From assembly GCF_026107645.2 (NCBI RefSeq), contig NZ_JAPCHV010000009.1, positions 1 to 64,000 on the forward strand: 64,000 nt of DNA. Direction: 5' to 3'. The stretch is from Flavobacterium sp. MFBS3-15. Lineage in GTDB: Bacteria > Bacteroidota > Bacteroidia > Flavobacteriales > Flavobacteriaceae. Shown here piece by piece: positions 28,018 through 37,844 of this stretch (positions are counted from its first letter, which is position 1; each line of letters opens with the position of its first letter). The notes under the pieces are model-generated. The model did not search any database and was not told where the DNA came from. It saw nothing but the letters and a program-made list of their open reading frames with translations. Both the position numbers and the translations under genes were made by a program.

Positions 28018-29317
28018 AAAGCTATTGGTTTTTTTCGTATCGGCGGTGTTGGTTACGCTGCCTCTGGGGTATGCCTATAACAGCATCACCATTGTGCTGT
28101 TCGTTTTATATTCAGTGCTGTCGGCAAAACGGGATGGTATCTATTACAACAGAGCATTATTGCTGCCCATGCTCATGTACCTGTTCATGGCACTTTCCCT
28201 GCTATGGTCTGTAGACTGCAACAGCACTTTCAGGGCACTCTCCAAAGAAGCCTCATTGCTCTTCATCCCATTGGCATTTTGCTTCAATAACAGGTTCATC
28301 AGGATGGGACGAAAAGATATCCTGAAAAATTTCAGCATTGCTATGGTGCTTGCCGCCCTCTTTTTTGTGGGCAGGGCTGTAGTCAGGTATACCCAAACCG
28401 GAAACCCCGAAGTGTTTTTTTACCATGAGCTGTCTACATTCTCTGTCAACGCCATCTACCTTTCGGCATTGTTCTCGGTGCCATTGTTTTACTTCCTTAC
28501 GGTAAAAAACAAGACATGGTGGGCTTATGCCTGCTTCATATTCCTTTTTGTTGTGATAACCCTGCTGTCATCAAAAACAGTCATATTCATAGATGTCCTG
28601 CTTACGGCTACCTACATGCTTTTTTATTCGCGGATGCCTAAAAAAGCCAGGGTTACGGTATTTGTTGCATTTATGGCATCTGCTGTGGCACTGGGCTATT
28701 ATGGCAAGATAAAAGAAAGGCTTGTGGAAGAATTCACCACTCAGGCAACCCTTGCAGATGGCGTAAACAACCTTACCGTAAAGGATGCGTGGACAAAGGA
28801 AAAATTTTCGCACAACGATTACTTTAACGGTGTTGCCTTCAGGGTATACCAGGGGAGGGTATTTACAGAGCTGGCCGCCGAAGACCCTGCCATGATGCTT
28901 ACCGGATACGGGCTCAATGCATCATCGCACAAAGTAAATGAAAAAGGGACAAGCCTGAACGTACACCCGGGAAGCGGTGACGGAATAAACTATGGGTACA
29001 GCCTTCAGAATTTCCATAACCAGTATATAGAAACTTTTGCCGACCTTGGCATTTTCGGGTTTTTACTATTGCTTGTACTATTAGGCATTAACCTAAAAAA
29101 AGCGCTTCAGGGCAAAGATTTTGTGCATATTGCTTTTGCAATTCTTATGATAGCCTTACTTTTGACGGAATCATTTTTATGGAGGCAGCGCGGAGTGGTG
29201 TTTTTCACTGTTTTGTATTGCCTGTTTAATGGCCTGGCGCCAAAAGGTTTTGGAAAAAGATATGAAAAGAATCCTGATAACGGGAGCGGCAGGCTTCCTG
29301 GGGTCACACCTATGTGA
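27953..29317 (+). CDS. O-antigen ligase family membrane protein
   Basis: This 454-residue protein has about eleven transmembrane helices and a large periplasmic loop (about residues 250-350) ending in [19 protein letters not shown], the conserved Wzy_C/WaaL block. It either joins finished glycan to its acceptor or polymerises it. The ATG at 27953 lies inside the preceding gene and is preceded by GGGAGAAG. It overlaps the decarboxylase gene at its end as well. Confidence 0.78.
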   Translation: MGNIYNFSSDALLKRIGLSPGKKLLVFFVSAVLVTLPLGYAYNSITIVLFVLYSVLSAKRDGIYYNRALLLPMLMYLFMALSLLWSVDCNSTFRALSKEASLLFIPLAFCFNNRFIRMGRKDILKNFSIAMVLAALFFVGRAVVRYTQTGNPEVFFYHELSTFSVNAIYLSALFSVPLFYFLTVKNKTWWAYACFIFLFVVITLLSSKTVIFIDVLLTATYMLFYSRMPKKARVTVFVAFMASAVALGYYGKIKERLVEEFTTQATLADGVNNLTVKDAWTKEKFSHNDYFNGVAFRVYQGRVFTELAAEDPAMMLTGYGLNASSHKVNEKGTSLNVHPGSGDGINYGYSLQNFHNQYIETFADLGIFGFLLLLVLLGINLKKALQGKDFVHIAFAILMIALLLTESFLWRQRGVVFFTVLYCLFNGLAPKGFGKRYEKNPDNGSGRLPGVTPM

Positions 29318-30245
29318 CAGGTTTATAAAAGAAGGTTATTTTGTGATAGGGATGGACAATCTCATCACAGGCGACCTTAAAAATATTGAGCACCTTTTTA
29401 AACTCGAAAACTTCGAATTCTACCATCACGATGTTACCAAGTTTGTAAACATTCCGGGACATCTTGACTATATATTGCACTTCGCATCGCCTGCAAGCCC
29501 TATCGATTACCTTAAGATACCTATCCAGACGCTGAAGGTAGGATCATTAGGCACGCACAACCTGCTTGGGCTTGCCAGGGTTAAGAAAGCAAGGATACTT
29601 ATTGCTTCTACCTCCGAGGTATATGGTGACCCTTTGGTACACCCGCAAACCGAAGATTATTATGGCAACGTAAACACCATAGGCCCGCGCGGGGTGTATG
29701 ACGAAGCTAAGCGCTTTCAGGAATCCATTACCATGGCCTACCATACGTTTCATGAGGTAGAAACACGCATTGTAAGGATTTTCAATACTTATGGGCCACG
29801 CATGAGGCTCAACGACGGCCGTGTTATCCCTGCCTTTATAGGCCAGGCTCTAAGAGGCGAGGATCTTACCATATTTGGCGACGGCATGCAAACACGCTCT
29901 TTCTGCTATGTGGATGATCAGGTAGAAGGTATTTTCAGGCTCCTGCATTCCGACTATGTTTACCCGGTAAACATTGGCAACCCCGATGAAATTACCATTA
30001 AAGACTTTGCCGAAGAGATCATAAAGCTTACGGGTACCGACCAAAAGGTAACCTACCACCCATTGCCGGTAAATGACCCGCTGCAGCGGCAGCCCGACAT
30101 CACCCTGGCTAAAAGGCTATTGGGTTGGGAACCAAAAGTGGGCCGCGCCGAAGGGATGAAAATAACCTATGATTACTTCAGGTCGCTTTCGACCGAAGAA
30201 CTGCAAAAGGAAGAGCATAAAGATTTTTCAGGATTTATACATTAA
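29262..30245 (+). CDS. UDP-glucuronate decarboxylase (UXS-like SDR)
   Basis: This SDR of about 327 residues begins [18 protein letters not shown], with [14 protein letters not shown] and YDEAKRFQE, all typical of UDP-xylose synthase. It oxidises and decarboxylates UDP-glucuronate to UDP-xylose. An upstream ATG at 29229 would add 11 residues before the Rossmann motif, so 29262 is preferred. It overlaps the ligase-like gene by 56 bases. No UDP-glucose dehydrogenase gene is in the window. Confidence 0.9.
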   Translation: MKRILITGAAGFLGSHLCDRFIKEGYFVIGMDNLITGDLKNIEHLFKLENFEFYHHDVTKFVNIPGHLDYILHFASPASPIDYLKIPIQTLKVGSLGTHNLLGLARVKKARILIASTSEVYGDPLVHPQTEDYYGNVNTIGPRGVYDEAKRFQESITMAYHTFHEVETRIVRIFNTYGPRMRLNDGRVIPAFIGQALRGEDLTIFGDGMQTRSFCYVDDQVEGIFRLLHSDYVYPVNIGNPDEITIKDFAEEIIKLTGTDQKVTYHPLPVNDPLQRQPDITLAKRLLGWEPKVGRAEGMKITYDYFRSLSTEELQKEEHKDFSGFIH

Positions 30246-30248
30246 CCG

Positions 30249-31616
30249 ATGATCTTATCCGGGAAAGGAAGGTATTCTAGATATTTAAGGCCTGTTACCA
30301 TACTGTTCGATGTATTGGTGATAACCGTGCTGTTCCGGTTCTTTTTCCGCGAGCATGGCCTAAATTACCTCCATTTCGGCGCGTACCAAATAGCTTGCTG
30401 GGGCATCATTTCCTATTTTTCGGGGTTTTATGCCGTATACCGCTATACTACGCCCATAAAAATCATCACCAAACTCATGGGGCAGGGCATACTGTTCCTG
30501 CTATGCGTTATCGCATTTTTCCCCTTTGCCAAGGATACCATTTTCAGCGGCCAGGCCATTGCAGAGTACCTGCTGGCAGCCTTTGCAGCCATAACGCTGT
30601 GTAAATTCCTTACTTTTTATTACCTCAAGCGCTATAGGGTAGCCACAGGCAGCAACTACCGTAAGGCCGTCATCATCGGCTATACCCAGCAGGCTATCCG
30701 CCTAAAGGAGGTTTTCGAAACACGTCCGGATTACGGATACCGCTTCGAGGGCTTTTTTTCGGATAAAAAAACAAACCCTGATGTGAAAGGGAAAATTGCT
30801 GACATAGAAGCCTATGTACAGGAAAACAGTATCGATGAAATATACTGCTCGCTCAACGAGATAAGCAACACGCAGCTGAAAGAACTGGTAGAGTTTGCCG
30901 ACATCAATAAAAAGACAATAAAGTTCATCCCTGACACCGATGGCATATTTGCCAAGAACCTGAGGATGGATTATTATGAAATGTTCCCGGTGCTCTCGCT
31001 GAAAAAGACAGCACTGCATGACCCGTTTGCACAAATGGTAAAACGGGCTTTCGACATCATTTTTTCATTGCTTGTCATTACCCTGCTGCTTTCATGGCTT
31101 ACCCCTTTGCTTGCCCTGCTGATAAAGCTTGAGTCACGCGGGCCGGTGTTCTTTAAGCAAAGCCGTCCGGGAATCAACGAGAAAGAATTTTTCTGCTACA
31201 AATTCCGCTCCATGCAGATCAATGAGCGCACAGAGCAGTCGGTGGTTAAAAATGACCCGAGGATAACCCGTATAGGCAAATTCATCCGCAAGACCAGCCT
31301 GGACGAAATGCCGCAGTTCTTCAATGTGATTAAGGGCGATATGTCGGTGGTAGGCCCGCGCCCGCACCTTTGGTCGCAAAATAACCTGTATAGCCACCGC
31401 ATCAAAAAATACATGGTGCGCCTGTATGTAAGACCCGGAATTACAGGGCTTGCGCAGGTAAGGGGATCTAGGGGCGAGATAAGCAGCAATGAAGATATGG
31501 TGTTCCGGATCAAGTACGATGTGTTTTATATCGAGAACTGGTCGCTCCTGCTCGATATCAAGATAATAATACAAACAGTTGTAAACATATTCGCCGGCGA
31601 CGAGAAGGCCTACTGA
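30249..31616 (+). CDS. Undecaprenyl-phosphate phosphoglycosyltransferase (WbaP/WcaJ-like)
   Basis: This 455-residue polyprenyl-phosphate phosphoglycosyltransferase has four N-terminal helices, a CoA-binding-like middle domain, and a C-terminal Bac_transf domain: KRAFDIIFS, the catalytic region KTSLDEMPQFFNVIKGDMS, VGPRPH and PGITGLAQVRG. It transfers a sugar-1-phosphate (often glucose or galactose) to undecaprenyl phosphate and so starts repeat-unit synthesis. It is the last gene of the locus. Confidence 0.92.
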   Translation: MILSGKGRYSRYLRPVTILFDVLVITVLFRFFFREHGLNYLHFGAYQIACWGIISYFSGFYAVYRYTTPIKIITKLMGQGILFLLCVIAFFPFAKDTIFSGQAIAEYLLAAFAAITLCKFLTFYYLKRYRVATGSNYRKAVIIGYTQQAIRLKEVFETRPDYGYRFEGFFSDKKTNPDVKGKIADIEAYVQENSIDEIYCSLNEISNTQLKELVEFADINKKTIKFIPDTDGIFAKNLRMDYYEMFPVLSLKKTALHDPFAQMVKRAFDIIFSLLVITLLLSWLTPLLALLIKLESRGPVFFKQSRPGINEKEFFCYKFRSMQINERTEQSVVKNDPRITRIGKFIRKTSLDEMPQFFNVIKGDMSVVGPRPHLWSQNNLYSHRIKKYMVRLYVRPGITGLAQVRGSRGEISSNEDMVFRIKYDVFYIENWSLLLDIKIIIQTVVNIFAGDEKAY

Positions 31617-31699
31617 TGCCTGCAGTGTGAATTTTTATCCGTATTGAAAACATTGGGAAAACTTATACCCTGTTCCTATGCGGTTACGTTTGTCTTCTT

Positions 31700-31707
31700 T
31701 ATTTTTG
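31700..31707 (+). promoter_or_regulatory. -7 box (TATTTTTG) of purD
   Basis: This matches TAnnTTTG, 38 bases upstream of the purD ATG, in the 129-base gap after the polysaccharide locus. Confidence 0.5.
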
Positions 31708-31745
31708 CAGAGGCTAACCGCAATAACAACTAACAACAACACAAC

Positions 31746-33017
31746 ATGAAAATTTTACTACTTGGTTCCGGCGGAAGGGAACATGCACTGGCATGGAAAA
31801 TGCTGCAAAGCCCCCTGTGCGAAGCGCTGTTTGTAGCACCGGGAAATGCAGGCACCGCAGCCATTGCTACAAATATCAACATCAGTCCGGTAGATTTTAG
31901 CGCAGTAAAAGATACAGTCCTTACCCACGGCATCGATATGGTGGTGGTAGGCCCCGAAGACCCGCTGGTAAAAGGCATTTCCGATTTTTTTAAAAAAGAC
32001 AGTGAGCTTGCCGCAATCCCGGTAATAGGCCCGTCACAATATGGCGCACAGCTGGAAGGCAGCAAGGAGTTTGCCAAGCAGTTCCTTATAAAAAATAACA
32101 TACCCACCGCGGCTTACGACAGCTTTACCAAAGACACCGTAGAGCAGGGCTGCGAGTTCCTTACCACATTACAGCCACCGTATGTATTGAAGGCAGACGG
32201 ACTTGCCGCAGGCAAAGGCGTGCTTATCATCAGCGACCTGGCCGAAGCGCAGCAGGAACTGAGGAATATGCTGGTGGATGCCAAATTTGGCGAAGCGAGC
32301 GCTAAAGTCGTGATAGAAGAATTCCTGGACGGCATAGAGCTGAGCTGCTTTGTGCTCACTGATGGCAAAAGCTACAAGCTGCTGCCGGCCGCAAAAGATT
32401 ATAAAAGGATAGGAGAGGGCGACACCGGACTGAACACAGGCGGTATGGGTGCCGTATCGCCGGTGCCGTTTGCAGATGCGGAGTTCATGGAGAAAATTGA
32501 AACACGCATTGTAAAGCCAACCGTAGAAGGGCTGAAGAATGACAATATCGACTATAAGGGGTTTGTATTCATAGGCCTTATAAAAGTGGGGAACGACCCA
32601 TTTGTTATTGAATACAACGTGCGCATGGGCGATCCTGAAACCGAGGTGGTAATACCAAGGCTAAAGTCGGACCTGGTAGAGCTGTTTGTGGCGGTGGCCA
32701 ATGAAAAGCTGGGTGAGGCAGAACTTGTTATTGATGAGCGAAGCGCTGCTACCGTAATGGTGGTGGCAGGCGGCTACCCCGAGGCGTATGGAAAAGGCGA
32801 TGTTATATCGGGGCTTGAAAAAGTGGAAGGCTCCATAGCGTTCCATGCCGGGACAAAGCCGGATAACGGGCAGGTAGTAACCAATGGCGGCCGTGTTATT
32901 GCGGTAACATCCTACGGTGATACCTTTATGGAGGCCATAAAAAAATCTTACCAAAACATAGCAGGGCTACATTTTGATAAGATGTATTTTAGAAAGGATA
33001 TCGGGCTCGACTTATGA
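31746..33017 (+). CDS. purD: Phosphoribosylamine-glycine ligase
   Basis: This 423-residue ATP-grasp enzyme begins MKILLLGSGGREHALAW and contains KADGLAAGKGV and the NVRMGDPETE metal-binding motif. It catalyses the second step of purine synthesis, making GAR from phosphoribosylamine, glycine and ATP. Full length for the family. Its stop codon overlaps that of the convergent small gene by six bases (TTATGA). Confidence 0.97.
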   Translation: MKILLLGSGGREHALAWKMLQSPLCEALFVAPGNAGTAAIATNINISPVDFSAVKDTVLTHGIDMVVVGPEDPLVKGISDFFKKDSELAAIPVIGPSQYGAQLEGSKEFAKQFLIKNNIPTAAYDSFTKDTVEQGCEFLTTLQPPYVLKADGLAAGKGVLIISDLAEAQQELRNMLVDAKFGEASAKVVIEEFLDGIELSCFVLTDGKSYKLLPAAKDYKRIGEGDTGLNTGGMGAVSPVPFADAEFMEKIETRIVKPTVEGLKNDNIDYKGFVFIGLIKVGNDPFVIEYNVRMGDPETEVVIPRLKSDLVELFVAVANEKLGEAELVIDERSAATVMVVAGGYPEAYGKGDVISGLEKVEGSIAFHAGTKPDNGQVVTNGGRVIAVTSYGDTFMEAIKKSYQNIAGLHFDKMYFRKDIGLDL

Positions 33018-33242
33018 TAAGAAAGAGTGAGCCGTAGTGTCCTGGTCGTCGTCGTTATTTTGCTTGAAGATGGTAAGCTGCTTCAGCCAGTACCATGTAG
33101 CTGCACAGCAGATGATGATGAATATCCAGGTGATGATGTTGGCGATCCACCAGTTTTCCAGCTCAAGCGCACGGAAAAAGTTCATCGGTAAAAAAAGGAT
33201 ATCGGTAAAAAGATAGCCAAGGCCTTCGAAAAATGCTTTCAT
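33012..33242 (-). CDS. Small flavobacterial membrane protein (DUF6341-like)
   Basis: This is a 76-residue protein starting MKAFFEGLGYLFTDILF, with an amphipathic N-terminus, one strong transmembrane helix (about residues 36-54) and an acidic tail. It resembles the family I remember as DUF6341, which lies beside purD in many flavobacteria. A start 51 bases further upstream would overlap the divergent gene and is not needed. The function is unknown. Confidence 0.7.
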   Translation of the reverse strand: MKAFFEGLGYLFTDILFLPMNFFRALELENWWIANIITWIFIIICCAATWYWLKQLTIFKQNNDDDQDTTAHSFLS

Positions 33243-33291
33243 CTTTAGATCAAGTATTATATTTACAGTCACAAAAGTATAAAATAATCGC

Positions 33292-34221
33292 ATGTTTGCA
33301 AGTGTTTTTAATAAATCCAGGCCTATAAATTATGCCCTCATTGGCGGTGGGCTGGTTTTATTCTATTTTTTATACCTTTTTAAGGACGACAGCTGGACCG
33401 GCAACTACCTGCTCATACTCGAAAAGGCAGGATTGCTGCTCTTGCTGGCAGGGTCGCTTTTCCTTACTAATTTTGTAACCCGCAGGAATACCCTGAGCAG
33501 GGCCAACACCTATGCCATGTTCCTGTTTTTTGTTTTCCTGGTGCTTTTTCCTACCACACTGGTCAATACCAGGATCATCATAGCCAACTTTTTCCTGCTG
33601 CTGGCACTGCGCAGGCTGGTGTCGCTCCAGTCGCTAATTACCCCAAAGGAAAAGATATTTGATGCTTCCTTTTGGATATTTGCGGCGGCCGCATTCCATT
33701 TTTGGTGCATTATCTATATAGGTCTTGTGTTCATCTCCATAATTTTCCACGTATACCGTGACTACCGCAACTGGATCATTCCATTCATCGCTTTTTTTGC
33801 CATAGCGGTAATATATGCCATGGCCGGTTTTATAACGGGGCAGGATTTTTTAGACCGTGTTTTGGACGAAACCCACATCAGTTTTGATTTCACCTATTTT
33901 GAAAATATCTACCAAAACATAGCGCTGGCGGTTTTTTCATCAGTAGCGGTGCTGTTTGCCATACCCTACGGATTTTCAATCAGCAGCAAGCCGCTTAACC
34001 TCCAGTCGTCTCACAAAAAGATATTGTATTCGTTCCTGATAGGCGTAGGCATCTATGCGCTTTCTAACCATAAAAACAACAGCTTCCTGGCCTTTACCTT
34101 TGCGCCGCTGGCCATTATGGGGGCCAATTACCTCGAAAGCCAGGAAAACGCATGGTTCAGGGAAATTGCGCTTGCGGTTATCGTATTGATTGCCGTGGGG
34201 TTGTTTATGGTGCAGTTATAA
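33292..34221 (+). CDS. DUF6427-like membrane protein
   Basis: This 309-residue protein has about nine transmembrane helices and begins MFASVFNKSRPINYALIGG. I recognise it as the flavobacterial DUF6427 group from its position between purD and upp and its topology. No catalytic motif is visible and the function is unknown. It starts 50 bases from the divergent small gene. Confidence 0.7.
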   Translation: MFASVFNKSRPINYALIGGGLVLFYFLYLFKDDSWTGNYLLILEKAGLLLLLAGSLFLTNFVTRRNTLSRANTYAMFLFFVFLVLFPTTLVNTRIIIANFFLLLALRRLVSLQSLITPKEKIFDASFWIFAAAAFHFWCIIYIGLVFISIIFHVYRDYRNWIIPFIAFFAIAVIYAMAGFITGQDFLDRVLDETHISFDFTYFENIYQNIALAVFSSVAVLFAIPYGFSISSKPLNLQSSHKKILYSFLIGVGIYALSNHKNNSFLAFTFAPLAIMGANYLESQENAWFREIALAVIVLIAVGLFMVQL

Positions 34222-34226
34222 GCGGC

Positions 34227-34880
34227 TTATAGCTTTACCCCATACGCCAGATCCCCCGCATCGCCCAGTCCCGGTACAATGTATTTCTTTTCGTTGAGGT
34301 GGCTGTCCAGAGATGCAACCCAAAGGTGGCAGTTATCGGGCAACGCTTCTTTTAAGAGCTCAATGCCTTCGGGGGCGGCAATTACTACCGCAATGTGCAG
34401 CGATACAGGTATTTCGCCGGGAAGTATCTTTTTCAGCACTTCTGCCAACGACATCCCTGTTGCCAGCATGGGGTCGAGTACAATCAGGTTCTTCCCGGTA
34501 AAAGAAGGAGCAGCTTTATATTCTACAAGAATTTCAAAATAGTCATCATTGTTCGGGTGGTGCCTGCAGGCCGATATGAAGCCGTTTTCGGCATCGTCAA
34601 ATACATTCAGGAAACCGTCATGCAGCGCCAGCCCTGCCCGCAGGATGGAGCATAGCACCACACCGTCTTTTAGTGCTGTAGTATTCTTAGTCCCCAGCGG
34701 CGTAGTTACCTCAATGTCCGCATATTCCAGCGCCTTGCTGATTTCGTAGCCCATGATTTCCCCTATGCGTGTTATGTTCCTGCGGAAACGCATGCGGTCC
34801 TGCTGCACATTTACGTCACGCAACTGGGCAAGGAAGTGGTTGAGGATGCTGTTATCCCGGGAAAGGTAGTGTATCTGCAT
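34227..34880 (-). CDS. upp: Uracil phosphoribosyltransferase
   Basis: This 217-residue enzyme has the PRPP-binding motif LIVLDPMLATGMS and the C-terminal uracil-binding region YIVPGLGDAGDLAYG. It salvages uracil to UMP. The gene is convergent with the DUF6427-like gene, with 5 bases between the stops. Confidence 0.96.
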   Translation of the reverse strand: MQIHYLSRDNSILNHFLAQLRDVNVQQDRMRFRRNITRIGEIMGYEISKALEYADIEVTTPLGTKNTTALKDGVVLCSILRAGLALHDGFLNVFDDAENGFISACRHHPNNDDYFEILVEYKAAPSFTGKNLIVLDPMLATGMSLAEVLKKILPGEIPVSLHIAVVIAAPEGIELLKEALPDNCHLWVASLDSHLNEKKYIVPGLGDAGDLAYGVKL

Positions 34881-34920
34881 TGAGGAAAAATTTGTTTTAG
34901 CAGGTTAAAAGTATTAAAAC

Positions 34921-34928
34921 TATATTTG
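34921..34928 (+). promoter_or_regulatory. -7 box (TATATTTG) of the DUF4254 gene
   Basis: A perfect TAnnTTTG lies 17 bases upstream of the ATG at 34946, in the 65-base divergent gap with upp. Confidence 0.55.
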
Positions 34929-34945
34929 CAAAAAAAATAAACCCG

Positions 34946-35551
34946 ATGTTTTCAAAATTAGCCTTCCCCATATTCGAGCAGAGCATTGTTGATTACCACA
35001 AATTTGACAGTGTAGACCAGCCTGTTGAAAATCCGTATGCAAAAGACCAGATCGAACATTTGCTGTATGCAAAAAACTGGGTAGATACGGTACAATGGCA
35101 TTATGAAGACATCATCCGCAACCCTGAGATCGATCCGGCAGAAGCCCTTGTGCTGAAAAGGAAAATTGACGCCTCCAACCAGGTAAGGACCGACATGGTG
35201 GAATACATCGACAGTTATTTTTTACAAAAATACAGCGGCGTGCAGCCAAAAGCCGGTGCTAAGATCAATTCGGAGAGCCCGGCATGGGCTATTGACAGGC
35301 TTTCTATCCTGGCGCTCAAAATATACCACATGCACGAGGAGGCTACACGCCCGGATGCTTCACCTGAACACAGGCAGAAATGCCAGGAGAAGCTCGATGT
35401 GCTGCTGGAACAGAAGAAGGACCTTTCTACAGCTATCGATGACTTGCTTACTGATATAGAGAATGGCGATAAGTTCATGAAAGTGTACAAGCAGATGAAA
35501 ATGTACAACGACGAAGAGCTGAATCCGGTACTTTACCAGAATAAAAAGTAA
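34946..35551 (+). CDS. DUF4254 domain protein
   Basis: This is a 201-residue, largely helical soluble protein matching the DUF4254 pattern (YAKNWVDTVQWHYEDIIRNP, MVEYIDSYF, HRQKCQEKL). The family is common in Bacteroidetes and usually lies next to a glycosyltransferase gene, as it does here (GT9 gene 6 bases downstream). A role in lipopolysaccharide core assembly has been suspected from context only. Confidence 0.82.
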   Translation: MFSKLAFPIFEQSIVDYHKFDSVDQPVENPYAKDQIEHLLYAKNWVDTVQWHYEDIIRNPEIDPAEALVLKRKIDASNQVRTDMVEYIDSYFLQKYSGVQPKAGAKINSESPAWAIDRLSILALKIYHMHEEATRPDASPEHRQKCQEKLDVLLEQKKDLSTAIDDLLTDIENGDKFMKVYKQMKMYNDEELNPVLYQNKK

Positions 35552-35556
35552 CTCCC

Positions 35557-36600
35557 ATGGGGAGAAAAACCAAGCACATCCTTGTCATCAGGCTTTCTGC
35601 CATGGGCGATGTCGCAATGACGGTGCCGGTGGTGCGCAGCCTTGTAGCACAGCATAAGGTAAAAGTGACTGTGGTATCAAGAGCATCCTACAGGCCATTT
35701 TTTGAAGACATTCCCAAAGTAAACTTTTTTGAAGCGCATACCGAAGGCCGGCATAAAGGGTTTTTCGGGCTGCTTCGGTTGTACAGAGACCTGAAAAAGC
35801 TCCATGTTTATGCCGTAGCCGACCTGCATAATGTGTTGCGATCGAAGATTATAACAAAGCTGTTTTCGCTTAGGGGGAAAAAGACGGCGACTGTTGATAA
35901 AGCAAGGAAAGAAAAAGCCGCGCTAACCAGCCATGACCCTGCTAAAAAAATATTTGAGCCTCTACTGCCTACAACAGAGCGCTATGCCAAGGTTTTTGAA
36001 GCCATTGGGTTTCCCGTTGACCTGCACTCGCACACTTTTCCGGAGAAGAAATCCCTCAGCGTAGATATACTTGAACTTACCGGCCCTAAAAACGGTACCT
36101 GGATAGGCATTGCTCCGTTTGCGCAGCACAGCGGCAAGATATACCCGAGAAAAGAGATGCAGAAGGTTATTGAAGCCCTTGCAGCCCAGCCGGATTACAC
36201 GCTGATGCTCTTTGGCGGCGGGAGGCACGAAGTGAGCCAGCTTAAAAAATATGCCCGGGAACGTAATAATATAGTGGTGGTAGCCGGAAAACTGAACCTG
36301 AAACAGGAACTGAAGCTGATTCCCCATCTCGACCTCATGCTGAGCATGGACAGCAGCAATGCCCACATAGCGGCAATGCTGGGCGTAAAGGTAATCACAC
36401 TTTGGGGCGCCACGCATCCCTATACCGGTTTTGCACCTTTTGGACAGCCCGTAGATTATGCCATAACTGCCGACAGGGAAAAATACCCACTGCTGCCTAC
36501 ATCGGTATATGGTAACAAAAAAGTAAAAGGCTATGAAGACGCCATGGCAACCATAGCGCCGGCAACAATAGTCAATAAAATAAAAGAAGTTTTAGAATAA
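35557..36600 (+). CDS. Family 9 glycosyltransferase (heptosyltransferase-like)
   Basis: This 347-residue GT-B protein begins with HILVIRLSAMGDVAMTVPVV, the GT9 signature, and has the later motif SMDSSNAHIAAMLGVKVITLWGA (key residues D, S and H of the donor site). Such enzymes add heptose or a related sugar to the LPS core. The gene is paired with the DUF4254 gene and is followed by a strong terminator. Confidence 0.92.
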   Translation: MGRKTKHILVIRLSAMGDVAMTVPVVRSLVAQHKVKVTVVSRASYRPFFEDIPKVNFFEAHTEGRHKGFFGLLRLYRDLKKLHVYAVADLHNVLRSKIITKLFSLRGKKTATVDKARKEKAALTSHDPAKKIFEPLLPTTERYAKVFEAIGFPVDLHSHTFPEKKSLSVDILELTGPKNGTWIGIAPFAQHSGKIYPRKEMQKVIEALAAQPDYTLMLFGGGRHEVSQLKKYARERNNIVVVAGKLNLKQELKLIPHLDLMLSMDSSNAHIAAMLGVKVITLWGATHPYTGFAPFGQPVDYAITADREKYPLLPTSVYGNKKVKGYEDAMATIAPATIVNKIKEVLE

Positions 36601-36620
36601 GAAAAGCACAGCTGATAATT

Positions 36621-36658
36621 ACAAACCCCAAAGATTTTCAGAAATCTTTGGGGTTTGT
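36621..36658. terminator. Bidirectional terminator
   Basis: The 17-base arms 36621-36637 and 36642-36658 are perfectly complementary (core AACCCCAAAGATTT) around a 4-base loop. It lies between the plus-strand GT9 gene and the convergent minus-strand CoA-transferase gene and probably serves both. Confidence 0.85.
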
Positions 36659-36709
36659 ACATTTTACCACTGAATGAGTGTAGCTGTTCCCCTTCGGGGG
36701 TTAGTGGTC

Positions 36710-37369
36710 TTATTCTATCACCATTTCCGGTATCTCGCCTTCTATGATGAGGTTGCCTTCCGTAGCATTTTTAATGTCCTCAACGGTTACGCCGGGTGCG
36801 CGCTCCAGTAATTTAAAGCCTTCAGGCACTATTTCCAGCACCGCCAGTTCGGTCACTACTTTCTTCACGCAGCCCACGCCTGTAAGCGGCAGGCTGCAGC
36901 GCTTCAGCAGTTTCGATTCGCCGGCCTTGTTCACGTGCATCATCGCCACGATGATGTTCTCTGCCGAAGCCACTAGGTCCATCGCGCCGCCCATACCTTT
37001 TACCATCTTGCCCGGGATCTTCCAGTTGGCAATGTCGCCATTCTCGGCCACTTCCATGGCACCAAGTATGGTCAGGTCTACCTTTTGCGCACGGATCATC
37101 CCAAAGCTGGTGGCCGAATCAAAAAATGAGGCTCCCGGCAGCGTGGTGATGGTTTGCTTCCCCGCATTGATCACATCCGGGTCTTCCTCACCTTCAAACG
37201 GGAACGGGCCCATGCCCAGCACGCCGTTCTCACTCTGGAATTCTACCGATATGTCATGCCTTACGTAATTGGCAACCAATGTCGGGATGCCAATGCCAAG
37301 GTTTACAAAGTAACCGTCCTTAACTTCTTTTGCAATTCGTTTCGCTATCTGTTCTTTACCTAATGCCAT
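36710..37369 (-). CDS. scoB: CoA-transferase subunit B (3-oxoacid CoA-transferase type)
   Basis: This 219-residue subunit of the CoA-transferase family I has FVNLGIGIPTLV and the catalytic glutamate in SENGVLGMGP (about residue 47). With subunit A it moves CoA between succinyl-CoA and acetoacetate or a similar acid. In most relatives the A and B genes are adjacent; here a four-helix-bundle gene with flanking repeats separates them. Confidence 0.9.
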   Translation of the reverse strand: MALGKEQIAKRIAKEVKDGYFVNLGIGIPTLVANYVRHDISVEFQSENGVLGMGPFPFEGEEDPDVINAGKQTITTLPGASFFDSATSFGMIRAQKVDLTILGAMEVAENGDIANWKIPGKMVKGMGGAMDLVASAENIIVAMMHVNKAGESKLLKRCSLPLTGVGCVKKVVTELAVLEIVPEGFKLLERAPGVTVEDIKNATEGNLIIEGEIPEMVIE

Positions 37370-37386
37370 AATAATGTATCAATTTT

Positions 37387-37453
37387 TTAATGTAGCAATG
37401 TACCAATTGCCACTGTTGCTTTACTAATGGAACAATTACTTAATGTAGCAATG
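37387..37453. repeat. Short direct repeats flanking the four-helix-bundle gene (downstream side)
   Basis: TTAATGTAGCAATG occurs at 37387-37400 and again at 37440-37453, each followed by a similar ACAAATTG-like tail. The same motif appears inverted at 37842-37860 on the other side of the four-helix gene. Confidence 0.8.
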
Positions 37454-37472
37454 CACAAATTGCAACTATAAC

Positions 37473-37844
37473 TTACCTGTTAGCTTTACTTGTACTAAGA
37501 ATTTTGAAAACGATCAGGCCTAATTCATTAACTTTAAATTTCAATTTTTCATCGAAGGGATATGATGTAGCCTTTTCGCAAAGTAAAAGCCAATATTTTG
37601 TTTCTTCCAGTTCTTTCGCTGCAATCTTTATTTTGTGGATAAAGTCTGCCCTGCTCTCCGCATTTTGTGCCTCATGGATATTTGCGCAAATACTTGTACC
37701 CGACTTTAATAATTGATTGGCGATTACAAACTTCCTTTGACTTTCCAGCACTTCGCAAAAAGCGATTATATCTAACGCGAAATCTATTGACCTGGAAACA
37801 ACAATATTTTCTCTATCCACACCGATAATTGTTACATTAGTCAA
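37473..37844 (-). CDS. Four-helix-bundle protein (S23 / 23S rRNA intervening-sequence type)
   Basis: This protein of about 115-123 residues has the S23/IVP pattern: RENIVVSRSIDFALDI, FVIANQLLKSGTSICANIHEAQ and DFIHKIKIAAKELEETKYWL. Such proteins are encoded by intervening sequences in 23S rRNA genes or as free-standing genes and form four-helix bundles; their role is unknown. The longest frame starts at TTG 37844, but a GTG at 37820 (giving MDRENIVV) fits the family start better and keeps the repeat outside the gene. It is wedged between scoA and scoB. Confidence 0.82.
   Translation of the reverse strand: MTNVTIIGVDRENIVVSRSIDFALDIIAFCEVLESQRKFVIANQLLKSGTSICANIHEAQNAESRADFIHKIKIAAKELEETKYWLLLCEKATSYPFDEKLKFKVNELGLIVFKILSTSKANR

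Noticed and set aside
33243..33293. Longer start of the small membrane protein at 33293
   Set aside because: It would overlap the start codon of the divergent DUF6427-like gene; the ATG at 33242 gives a normal membrane protein.
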